From the NCBI RefSeq assembly GCF_000633635.1, contig NZ_AYPQ01000006.1, positions 62,001 to 126,000 of the forward strand: 64,000 nt of DNA, written 5' to 3'. The notes under the pieces are model-generated. The model worked only from the letters and a program-made list of their open reading frames with translations, was not told the DNA's origin and ran no database searches. Of the stretch, positions 54,773 to 63,090 are shown piece after piece. This stretch comes from Enterococcus crotali (lineage in GTDB: Bacteria; Bacillota; Bacilli; Lactobacillales; Enterococcaceae). Numbering within the stretch: position 1 is the stretch's first letter; each line of letters starts with the position of its first letter. Made by a program: the position numbers and the translations under genes.

Positions 54773-55729
54773 CTATTTTCCAGTAACAGAATCCCAAAGT
54801 CCACTAAAGAAACCTTTAATATTCTCCCAAAGTCCTTTAGATTTCTCTTGAATTTGCTCTTTCGTTTTAGACAAATCTAGTTGATTCACAAAGTCTTCAA
54901 AAATATTTTTATCTTTCATATCACTCATCAATGTCGTTAATTCTTTCACCTGATCTGTTGACATCACATCTTTGATCCCTTGACTTTGTAAGGCACTTTC
55001 AACGGTTTGTTGAATATCTTCTTGGGTTAACTTCTTCCCATCAGCCGTTTTTACAGCGAGTTCTTTTTTCGCTTGTTCTTGTGCTGCATTCAAGGCTTCG
55101 TCGGAATAGCCTTCTTTGTCTTTGTTTTCTTCTGTGATCTTAGATAGTACATCCATTTCGTCCTGTGCTACACCGACACGATCACGATTGATGATTCCGC
55201 CAGATTCTTCGACGATTTTATAAACACCTGCTAAAGCACCAGAACCATCGATTGGTACGGCTGATGCCACAGTTAGTTTGGCATCAGTGATCCCAGCAGT
55301 CAAAGCTGCATTTTGGTACTGAGCTTCAGTGATTTTCGTGATATTTTTAGGTGTGGCAATATCTACAGAGATTCCTGCCCCTTTTTTCTGAGTTTCCATT
55401 CGAACAGAGCTGTAAACAGCCCATTCTGGCGTGAAACCACCGTCAGGGATAAAACTCATAAGGTCTTTTCCTGTTGTTGTATATTGAGGTGTTTCCCCTT
55501 TGATGCCTAGTTCTTTTAAGGTAAAATCCTTTTGCTCCTGAGTCAGTGCATTGCCTAGAGCAACTGCGTTGATTTGTAGGTTTTGTTCAGCGCTGCTACT
55601 TGTCTCTGTATTCGTTGAGCTGGTTGCTGTGCTTTGTTCTGTCGCAAATACTGTTGCTCCACTATATATACTTGTTGAAATCAAAAGTAAGCTCATCGCT
55701 ACTGCTAGTTTTTTTTGTTTATGTTTCAT
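54773..55729 (-). CDS. Secreted DUF1002 protein
   Basis: A 318-residue exported protein. Signal peptide about 1-30 (MKHKQKKLAVAMSLLLISTS...ATVFA), then a Ser/Thr-rich stretch (31-50). The DUF1002 core has ALTQEQKDFTLKELGI, then YSSVRMETQKKGAGISVDI (about 105-123) and AALTAGITDAKLTVASAVP (about 140-158), then GSGALAGVYK. An acidic helical tail ends it. YpuA-like proteins have no known biochemical role. No LPXTG or lipobox, so it is presumably released or wall-associated. Stands alone. AGGAGG is close to the start. Confidence 0.9.
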   Translation of the reverse strand: MKHKQKKLAVAMSLLLISTSIYSGATVFATEQSTATSSTNTETSSSAEQNLQINAVALGNALTQEQKDFTLKELGIKGETPQYTTTGKDLMSFIPDGGFTPEWAVYSSVRMETQKKGAGISVDIATPKNITKITEAQYQNAALTAGITDAKLTVASAVPIDGSGALAGVYKIVEESGGIINRDRVGVAQDEMDVLSKITEENKDKEGYSDEALNAAQEQAKKELAVKTADGKKLTQEDIQQTVESALQSQGIKDVMSTDQVKELTTLMSDMKDKNIFEDFVNQLDLSKTKEQIQEKSKGLWENIKGFFSGLWDSVTGK

Positions 55730-55845
55730 AAAAATCCTCCTAAAATAACTTCTATTTGTTTCATACTATACAACACTTTTTTTAGTTATTCCTTAAGGAC
55801 GATCCCGTTTTAATAAATTTTTACCCTATTTTAACTTCTGCACCC

Positions 55846-56819
55846 TCATTGATCTAAATATTTAGGGTAAAATAATTCTCGTTGTTTTCTAAGTCGATAT
55901 TGAATTTGCTGAATAAAACGATTTGGAGCCGTTACTTTTAAAAAGGGACCAAACGACATTACTTGAATCAACAACTCTGTTTCATCTTGCGCCAAATAAA
56001 AAATAGTCAGCTGATACATCGCTTCACCTTCTAATTTTTGGGTAACTTTTCGGTAGTTTGAAAAGTGAAATATTGCCCTTTCTAGTGTATCGCGTTCGTC
56101 TTTCAATAAACATGTGATTGATTTTTCAGTTGTACGTTGCAAGTTTTCATTTTCAAAATGTTGCGCTAATAAACGAACCGCTTGTATTTCAGATACATTC
56201 AATAGACAATTTTCCCAATTACCTCTTCTTGTTTGGCGTTTTGCTTTTAAGCGAAATTTATTATTTTTATGTGAGTACTCAATTTTATCTGGTTTTATTT
56301 TATGGGTAATGATCGTTTGATTTTCTAACCCTTGGTAATCTATTTCAAGATACAGCCGCTTTTGAATACCTTCGACCAATAAGTGAATATTTCGTTGATA
56401 CTCAGTATCCTGAAAGCGATCATCTGTTTGAAATTGATCGTAATAAACTGTATCTTCTGGTCCAAATAAAACGGAAACCTCCTGCAATTGATTCAATAGA
56501 TGCAACTGCTCAGCTTCAGTTAAAAATAAGGAAATTTTTTCATCTTGCAGAATTGTTTTTAACCATTGTTTTTCCAGTAGAGTCACTGGACGTTGTGGCA
56601 ATTGGCGTAAAATAGACTGATAATCTTGAGCGTCTGGTTTAACTAAATGCCACGCATCTTCCTCATTAAAAAAAGCATCTGAAAAGTGAAAGGCGTCTCA
56701 CCATACCCATTCTCCTCAATCATTTGTTGAATCTCATTTTTATTCAATGGTAATTGTCGCAGGATTTTTTCTGCAATCGCAAAGTATTGTCCATAAATTT
56801 CGTGGAATAGAGGCATCAT
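55846..56819 (-). CDS. WYL-type regulatory protein 2, frameshifted as given
   Basis: The start (56819/56816, after GGAGG) reads MMPLFHEIYGQYFAIAEKIL...ENGYGETPF and then goes out of phase. One extra T at 56684-56687 restores HFSDAFFNEEDAWHLVKPD..., joining the open frame that runs to 55846 (about 324 residues in all). The repaired protein has a helical N-terminus and a WYL-like beta domain (IHLLVEGIQKRLYLEIDYQG, HKIKPDKIEYSHKNNKFRLKA). A typical WYL C-terminal extension follows. It partners WYL-type protein 1 and is divergent from hen1, so it probably senses a ligand controlling RNA repair. Confidence 0.8.
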
Positions 56820-58050
56820 CTTTCCTCCCCCTCTTCAAAGTATAGAGAGCACATTTTTGATAATCTTCCCAAAAATGTTTTTCCCACAGACGATTCGTAC
56901 ATTGAATTTTCTCGATACGTCCAAAAAAGGTTCTTAGAAATGGTGTAATAGCTACCATATCAGCCAATTTTATTTGAAAAAGATAGCGATTTTTTTCTAA
57001 TCTTATAATATCCCCTTGCCGTTTTTCTTTTTCCAAGCGCCGAATCAAATACATTTCCTGCTCTTCATCGATCAAAAAGAAGACTTTTAATTCTTGCGTT
57101 GGTCGATTGGCGATAGCGGCGTTCCACACCATTTCTTTTTGCTTTAAAAGTTGTTCTTGGTACTTAAGAGTTTGGGGATTTACAGCTTTTAGTTTTACAT
57201 GACTGATTGTGTGTAACCGTATCGAATATAAGCGTTTTTTGCCTTTCAACTTACCGACAAGGTGTTGACGACCAGACTCACAGCTACTATATATTTTTAG
57301 AGGTAGAAACTGTACCTCCTGTTGTTTGTACGTTTGAAAACACACTTCTCGTTGTTGGTGAATTGCTTGTAACAATAACAAGGTAACCTCAGCATCAAAT
57401 GTCTGATGAAAAAATGTATGCTTAAAAACATAAGGAGACGCTTGAATCTTTGGCTCACGAGCTAAAAGATGCTCCCCGATAATTCCAACAGGGAAAACTT
57501 CTTTATAAAATTGAATTGCTTGAATGACGTTTTCAGACAAAAGCATTCTTGGTTGCTGCTGATAGTAGAGTGTTTTCCCTTGCTTGCTTTCTTGTAAAAT
57601 ACCTAGTGAAACATACTCTTTCACTTTTTTTCTAATGGTCAAAGAATCTAGCATATAATCATCTTGAAAAACACTCAAATAATCCTTGTCAATAAGCTCA
57701 ACTAATTCAGTAATCGTACATTTTTTCTGATCTGTAAAAATATCCAACAAAACAAAGTGCAGAAAAATATCATTTTTTGTAAACGACTTACTCTTCCATA
57801 GCCGCTGAAATGGATTTTCACTTCTTCGATGACCGTCAATCGAAAGGCGTAGTGTCTTTTTCCCTTGATTATAGTCTGTCTCAATAAACTCTGAAAAAAG
57901 ACTTTCAATTCTTCGGCGTTCATTATCATAGCTTCGTGTACTCCCATATGTAAATTCTTCTCGATCTTTAAAACCATAAATATAAAAATCTCTTGCGTAT
58001 CTACGCAGTATTTCACTATTTTTTACTAATTCCTGAAACTTCTTTGCCAT
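56740..58050 (-). CDS. WYL-type transcriptional regulator 1
   Basis: A 436-residue ORF as given. The N-terminal part is a DNA-binding region (DNERRRIESLFSEFI; SLTIRKKVKEYVSLGILQE). Residues about 200-300 form a WYL-like domain (VCFQTYKQQEVQFLPLKIYSS, LVGKLKGKKRLYSIRLHTI). The C-terminal extension ends near KCALYTLKRG. The last ~30 residues overlap the next gene by 80 bases and look spurious. One more G in the G5 run near 56829 would end the protein at a TGA overlapping the next start. GGAGAG precedes the ATG. Divergent from hen1-pnkp, likely its regulator. Confidence 0.82.
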   Translation of the reverse strand: MAKKFQELVKNSEILRRYARDFYIYGFKDREEFTYGSTRSYDNERRRIESLFSEFIETDYNQGKKTLRLSIDGHRRSENPFQRLWKSKSFTKNDIFLHFVLLDIFTDQKKCTITELVELIDKDYLSVFQDDYMLDSLTIRKKVKEYVSLGILQESKQGKTLYYQQQPRMLLSENVIQAIQFYKEVFPVGIIGEHLLAREPKIQASPYVFKHTFFHQTFDAEVTLLLLQAIHQQREVCFQTYKQQEVQFLPLKIYSSCESGRQHLVGKLKGKKRLYSIRLHTISHVKLKAVNPQTLKYQEQLLKQKEMVWNAAIANRPTQELKVFFLIDEEQEMYLIRRLEKEKRQGDIIRLEKNRYLFQIKLADMVAITPFLRTFFGRIEKIQCTNRLWEKHFWEDYQKCALYTLKRGRKDDASIPRNLWTILCDCRKNPATITIE

Positions 58051-58164
58051 ATACTCTCCTTTTTCTCCCTTTTATCTTATTTAATCAAAGGAAAGCATTC
58101 TGCGCAACTTTTCTTAAAAGATAAGTCCACGATTATCTATTATGATGAAAACAACTTAAATATC

Positions 58165-58225
58165 TCTCGTTTCATGAGCTAGTCTCTTGAGAAAAAGATA
58201 GAATAAGCTCATTACATTTTTACTT
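58165..58225 (+). repeat. Truncated palindromic repeat upstream of hen1
   Basis: TCATGAGCTAGTCTCTTGAG AAAAAGATAGAAT matches the left arm of the repeat family, but the apical hairpin is missing. It then passes via AAGCTCATTAC to TTTTTACTTCTAGGAGG, the hen1 ribosome site. The same orientation and position as the intact copies. Confidence 0.6.
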
Positions 58226-58241
58226 CTAGGAGGAAGTTAGC

Positions 58242-59516
58242 ATGGCTTTTATAAAATTACACTCTACTAATCCAAAATTATCTTATCTCTTATACAAAAA
58301 CCCTGCGAGTGGGATGCAATTAAGAAAAATCAGAAAGGGATTTGGCTATGGCTGGTATCCAGATGAGTTCACCTATTGTGCATACTTTTCCGATTCAGAT
58401 TCAACCATTTCATTTCGCCCAACAAGAGAAGAGGAAAATCATTATTTAAACGTCTCACAATATCAAGCACCTTTAGCTTATCTAGCATTATTAACCGAAT
58501 ACTTTAGTTACCCTATGAAAGAGCAAGAATTTGATGAAAAAGGCAATACGCATACCTTAGTTTTTGCCTCTATTGCGGTTCGACGTAAACATTTTTTACG
58601 TTTTTTCCAGCAACAATTTCCTTCAATTTCTCTAACCTATGAAGAACAATTGGAAAATGTTGGTACATTAACTATTCAAACCGAGGAATCTTTACATGAC
58701 TTGCTTCATTACACACAACTCTTTTTATTTTTCCAAGCATTATTCGCACCCGAGTTTTTAGATGAAGCAGAATCATCCATCAGCAAACAAATTACTTCAT
58801 TAAAGGCAATCGATGCACCATTTTACTTACGAAATCTTTTTGTTCGACATTTTTTAAATCGCAGAAATCTTTTCAATCGTTTTAAGGAAGAAATTGAAGA
58901 AACAACACGTTATACGATCCAGTTTGCTTTTGGTCAAACCAATTTACAAAGACGAAATTTGGCGGAGTCCTTGCTAGATTTTGATCACAGTATCGTTGAT
59001 ATTGGTTGCGGTGAAGGTTACTATATTTCGCATTTTTCACAAAAGTTAAACGAAAAATCTTACTCAGCAATTGATATTGATTCCGATGCATTAGCGGTTG
59101 CCAAAGAAAAGGTTGCAAAAAAAGAACTAGAAAATGTCGATTTTTATTCTTCGCTAGAGGAATGGGTCATGATGTCGCAAAGTAATGAGCCAATCGATGT
59201 TTTGCTGATGGAAGTCGTTGAACATATGGAAAAGAGCGTGGCTACGACTTTTGTTCAACAAATCCTACAGCAAAATATCAACAAGCTGATACTTTCAACA
59301 CCTAATCGTTCATTTAATCAACACTATTATTTAACAGAAGGACAAATGCGTCATGACGATCATGACTGGGAAATGAATGAAACAGAATTTAAAACGTGGA
59401 TAACAGAGTTGGTAGATTTAACACAATATACGATAGAATTTTTAGCTATCGGGGATCAAGTTGATCAAGTAAGCACAACACAAGGCGTTTTGATCAAACG
59501 AAAGGAGCAATCATAA
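58242..59516 (+). CDS. hen1: Bacterial Hen1, 3'-terminal RNA ribose 2'-O-methyltransferase
   Basis: A 424-residue protein with the bacterial Hen1 layout. The N-terminal domain (about 1-235) contacts and activates Pnkp ligase. The C-terminal methyltransferase (about 240-420) has SAM motif VDIGCGEGYY (252-261), the metal-binding EVVEH (Glu324, Glu327, His328) and the HDDHDWE motif (371-377) that supplies the last His. It methylates the 2'-OH of the 3' end of cleaved RNA so that the repaired junction resists recleavage. AGGAGG precedes the ATG by eight bases. The stop overlaps the pnkp start (TAATG). Confidence 0.95.
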   Translation: MAFIKLHSTNPKLSYLLYKNPASGMQLRKIRKGFGYGWYPDEFTYCAYFSDSDSTISFRPTREEENHYLNVSQYQAPLAYLALLTEYFSYPMKEQEFDEKGNTHTLVFASIAVRRKHFLRFFQQQFPSISLTYEEQLENVGTLTIQTEESLHDLLHYTQLFLFFQALFAPEFLDEAESSISKQITSLKAIDAPFYLRNLFVRHFLNRRNLFNRFKEEIEETTRYTIQFAFGQTNLQRRNLAESLLDFDHSIVDIGCGEGYYISHFSQKLNEKSYSAIDIDSDALAVAKEKVAKKELENVDFYSSLEEWVMMSQSNEPIDVLLMEVVEHMEKSVATTFVQQILQQNINKLILSTPNRSFNQHYYLTEGQMRHDDHDWEMNETEFKTWITELVDLTQYTIEFLAIGDQVDQVSTTQGVLIKRKEQS

Positions 59517-62059
59517 TGATTATCGAAACAAAAATGCATACTATCTTTTTATTAGTTGGACCAACTGAATGTGGCAAGACAACTTTTTCAAAAGATATTT
59601 TAATGAAACAATTAACCGTTACAGATTCAGAAAAAAACTTTGTCAGCAATGTTCAATATCTATCTTCTGATGATATTAGACAAGACTTACTTGGACATTC
59701 ATTCGATAAATATGATCGAGTGATGCTAGAAGCTAGTAACGTGGCCTTTCCCTTTTTAAAAGAAAAATTACAGGCAGTTACGACTTATCCAATCAGCGCA
59801 GAATTTGTCATTGTGGATACAACTGGATTGGCAAAAGAATTCCGTGAAGAAATCTCAAAACTTGCCCGAGAACAAAACTATCACATCGAAACAATTGTTT
59901 TCGACTATAAAAATCGTGAGGATTACTACCAGAGTGAACGTTCACGTCGATTAATCAGTGATCACATTCAACGATTAAAACGAGAAGTATTGCCGCAATT
60001 AGCCCGAGAAAATTATCATATGATCCATCGAGTGACAAAAAATGATTTTTCAGATATCTCTGTGACGATTACAGATCAAGAGGACTACTACTCATGCCTG
60101 CTGCCGGCAAATCAGGAGTATGATGTCATTGGTGATATTCATGAGTGTGTAGACACGCTTAAAGAATTACTAACGACCCTAGAGACTTCAGCAAGCAAAA
60201 ATGCTGCTATAGATTCAACTAAAACTATTCTCGTTGGTGACTGGATTGACAAAGGAAATAATACTAAAAAAATAATAGAGTTCCTCTACGATAATCAAGA
60301 CAAATTTCTATTTACTATTGGTAATCATGAAAACTTTGTTTATAAATATCTGAAAGAAACGATCAAAGGAACGCAAAAAGAAGTTCTTGAGACCTATTTC
60401 GATTCTATACCGGTCTTACAACAAGACCAAAAATTAGCTGAAAAGTTTTTCCATTTAGTCGAACAAAGTAAACCATTTTTCCGTCGAATCGGTACTGACA
60501 AACAATCATTTATTGTGACTCATGCGCCATGTAAAACGAAATACTTAGGCAAATTAGATAGTCTTTCCCGAAAGAAACAGCGGAATTTCCGTTTAAATCG
60601 GGAAGCAGATATTCAAGAACAATTAGCTTTTCTTGAGGAGGAAAGTTATTTCAACTTACCCTTACACATTTTTGGCCATGTTGCGAACCAAGAAGCATTT
60701 CGCTTGAAAAACAAACGTAGTATTGACACTGGAGCCGTTTCAAAAAATCGTTTAACAGCTATTCGTGTACTCCCATATAAAACAATGCTGTATTCTGTTT
60801 CATCTAACGAAGGAGTAAAAGCACCACTTCCTCTTTTATTCGCTAAACCCAAACGAGCATCCTGGAAATTACTTTCAGATGATCAAAAACGGAAACTTCG
60901 TTATATGGTCAAAAACAAAATTCAATTTGTCTCAGGAACGATGGCACCTTCTGCAGCAGATGAAGCAAATAATGAGCTAGAATCATTAGCGCAAGGGCTT
61001 CTTTACTTCAAACAAAAAGGTGTTAAGGAGTTGATTTTGCAACCTAAATATATGGGCTCTCGCTGTAACCTCTATCTTTTTAATGACCTCGATAAATGTT
61101 ATGCTATCACACGAAATGGTAATAGAATCCAACATTTAGATTTAAGTGCTATCTATCGGCGATTGTTGACAAAATTTAGCTCTTATATGCAAAAACACAA
61201 CATCGACATGCTATTATTAGACGGAGAATTATTGCCTTGGTCTGCTTTAGGTGATGGACTCATTAGAAAAGAGTACCAACCTATTGCTAAAGGTTTAGAG
61301 ATAGAAAACACTTTTTTAAAGGAACATCACTTTGATCAAGCTTTTACAAAATTAAACGAGGATATGGTAAATACGAACTATTCTTATGATGTAAAACACC
61401 ACAGTAAAAAAGAGATGAAAAAGAAATATGGTGAATTTAAGGCAAGCCAATACAAGTATTTATCAGAGGTTGCACCCTACCACGTTCCAGTTGCTGAAAG
61501 AGAGCCCTTCGTGAAGACCTATGAAAAACAGCTTGAGTTGTATGGAGTAGAAGCTGAACTAACTTACAGTCCGTTTGATTTGTTAAAGATTGTCTATAAA
61601 AACGGCTCTGAAGAATTACCAAATTGGTCCAGTATAGAACGTTATACATTCGTTTCAAACGATCTCTTTCAAGTCATTGATTTACAAAAACCTGAAGCTT
61701 TACAACTAGCAACCCAATTTTTCGATTCAATCACTGTGGATCAACAAATGGAAGGAATCGTATTAAAACCAAACCATTTGCCAGAAAACACTGTACCTTT
61801 TATGAAAGTTCGTAATAAAGATTACCTAACTTTGATTTATGGCTATGATTATCAATGGGAACCGCGATATAAAAAATTAACTGCAAATAAAAAAACGACA
61901 GGAAAATTAAAAACTTCCTTGAAAGAATATGAATTGGCAAAAGAACTCTTAGCAATTCCGGTTCATGAAATCAATGAAAATAATGAAATTTATCTCACTA
62001 TTTTAGCGGATTTACTGTTTGAATTATCAAAAGAAAAAGAACTTGATCCTCGTCTATAA
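59516..62059 (+). CDS. pnkp: Polynucleotide kinase-phosphatase-ligase, Pnkp
   Basis: An 847-residue three-domain RNA end-healing and sealing enzyme. Kinase: P-loop GPTECGKT (15-22). Phosphatase: binuclear metallophosphoesterase with GDIHE (206-210), GDWIDKG (241-247), GNHENF (269-274), THAP (His335) and FGH (His388). Ligase/adenylyltransferase: nucleotidyl Lys511 in KYMGSRC and the DGELLPWSALG motif (569-579). It heals 2',3'-cyclic phosphate and 5'-OH ends and, with Hen1, seals them. Full family length, no damage. Targets are probably tRNAs cut by ribotoxins. Confidence 0.96.
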   Translation: MIIETKMHTIFLLVGPTECGKTTFSKDILMKQLTVTDSEKNFVSNVQYLSSDDIRQDLLGHSFDKYDRVMLEASNVAFPFLKEKLQAVTTYPISAEFVIVDTTGLAKEFREEISKLAREQNYHIETIVFDYKNREDYYQSERSRRLISDHIQRLKREVLPQLARENYHMIHRVTKNDFSDISVTITDQEDYYSCLLPANQEYDVIGDIHECVDTLKELLTTLETSASKNAAIDSTKTILVGDWIDKGNNTKKIIEFLYDNQDKFLFTIGNHENFVYKYLKETIKGTQKEVLETYFDSIPVLQQDQKLAEKFFHLVEQSKPFFRRIGTDKQSFIVTHAPCKTKYLGKLDSLSRKKQRNFRLNREADIQEQLAFLEEESYFNLPLHIFGHVANQEAFRLKNKRSIDTGAVSKNRLTAIRVLPYKTMLYSVSSNEGVKAPLPLLFAKPKRASWKLLSDDQKRKLRYMVKNKIQFVSGTMAPSAADEANNELESLAQGLLYFKQKGVKELILQPKYMGSRCNLYLFNDLDKCYAITRNGNRIQHLDLSAIYRRLLTKFSSYMQKHNIDMLLLDGELLPWSALGDGLIRKEYQPIAKGLEIENTFLKEHHFDQAFTKLNEDMVNTNYSYDVKHHSKKEMKKKYGEFKASQYKYLSEVAPYHVPVAEREPFVKTYEKQLELYGVEAELTYSPFDLLKIVYKNGSEELPNWSSIERYTFVSNDLFQVIDLQKPEALQLATQFFDSITVDQQMEGIVLKPNHLPENTVPFMKVRNKDYLTLIYGYDYQWEPRYKKLTANKKTTGKLKTSLKEYELAKELLAIPVHEINENNEIYLTILADLLFELSKEKELDPRL

Positions 62060-62082
62060 TCGTTTAAAAAGGAGGTTTCCAA

Positions 62083-62841
62083 ATGGATCAAACAATAAAA
62101 TACGAACTCGATAAAATCGCAGAAAAAGAACATATCCAAATTTTATATGCTGTAGAATCAGGCAGCCGAGCTTGGGGATTTCCTTCAAAAGATAGTGATT
62201 ACGATGTTCGTTTTATCTATATTCGACCAAAAGAATGGTACCTACAACTACAACCTACAAAAGATGTACTGGAATATCCAATTTCTGGTGATTTAGATAT
62301 CAGCGGTTGGGATCTAGATAAAACATTAACGTTACTAAGAAAAAACAACCCAGCGCTATTAGAATGGCTAGCTTCTCCTATTGTTTATAGGAAGAATGAA
62401 ACATTCCATCATGAATTGAGCTTACTCGCTGATAAAATCCAACAACCTAAAGGATTGATCTATCATTATTTGCATATGGCTAAAGGGAATTTTAGAGATT
62501 ATTTGAAGCAGGAACAAGTGAAAAGCAAAAAATATTTTTATGTTTTGCGTCCCTTACTTGCCTGTATGTGGATTGAGTATTATCATGAAAAACCACCAGT
62601 CGCTTTTGAACAGCTACTAACCATTCCTAGTTTATCGACTAAATTTTTAGAAGCTGTAGCACAATTATTAGTAAGAAAAAAAGCAGGCGAAGAATTAGCA
62701 TTAGAAAAACAAATTCCGGAGATTCAAGTGTTTATCAAAGAAAAAATCGCTTATTTTGAAGCCTATGTCCAAACGTTAGAAACACTTTCTTCAATTACCT
62801 ATGACGAATTGAATGACTTCTTTTTAAAATGGCTAGAATAA
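62083..62841 (+). CDS. Pol-beta-type nucleotidyltransferase linked to RNA repair
   Basis: A 252-residue protein of the predicted nucleotidyltransferase group COG3541/YcgL. GSRAWG (27-32) and DSDYDV (37-42, Asp39 and Asp41) form the catalytic signature, with a third acidic site likely in GDLDISGWDL (69-78). A helical C-terminal domain (about 110-250) follows. AAGGAGG lies eight bases upstream, 23 bases after pnkp, so it belongs to the operon. It may add nucleotides to damaged 3' ends (as in CCA repair) or modify RNA or protein; that role is inference. Confidence 0.85.
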   Translation: MDQTIKYELDKIAEKEHIQILYAVESGSRAWGFPSKDSDYDVRFIYIRPKEWYLQLQPTKDVLEYPISGDLDISGWDLDKTLTLLRKNNPALLEWLASPIVYRKNETFHHELSLLADKIQQPKGLIYHYLHMAKGNFRDYLKQEQVKSKKYFYVLRPLLACMWIEYYHEKPPVAFEQLLTIPSLSTKFLEAVAQLLVRKKAGEELALEKQIPEIQVFIKEKIAYFEAYVQTLETLSSITYDELNDFFLKWLE

Positions 62842-62845
62842 CAAC

Positions 62846-62889
62846 AGAAACTAGAAGCCTGAGTCGATTATCTCAAGCTTCTAGTTTCT
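62846..62889. terminator. Terminator of the RNA-repair operon
   Basis: AGAAACTAGAAGC / GCTTCTAGTTTCT stem extended inside by TGAG/CTCA. No long U-run. The following 200 bases up to ptsI hold no supportable gene. Confidence 0.8.
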
Positions 62890-63090
62890 CTATTCATATC
62901 TATTATTTGAACAATATATTGGTCTATTTACTGATCTTGCACATTTGTGAGGATCGATACAGTTATGTAAGTAATTTTAGCATAACTTTTCTCAAAATTT
63001 TTAACTTTAAAACACCAGTCTGGCCAATTTATCTAAAAAACTTCCACTACTCAGAACGGATTCTGAACAGCGAAAGCTTTTAATTACTAT

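Noticed and set aside
55846-58050. WYL genes as part of a CRISPR or BREX-type island
   Set aside because: No cas or BREX genes within the window; the divergent partner is the RNA-repair operon.
62829-63083. 84-codon plus-strand frame before ptsI
   Set aside because: It starts inside the nucleotidyltransferase gene and reads through the terminator; composition is not coding-like.
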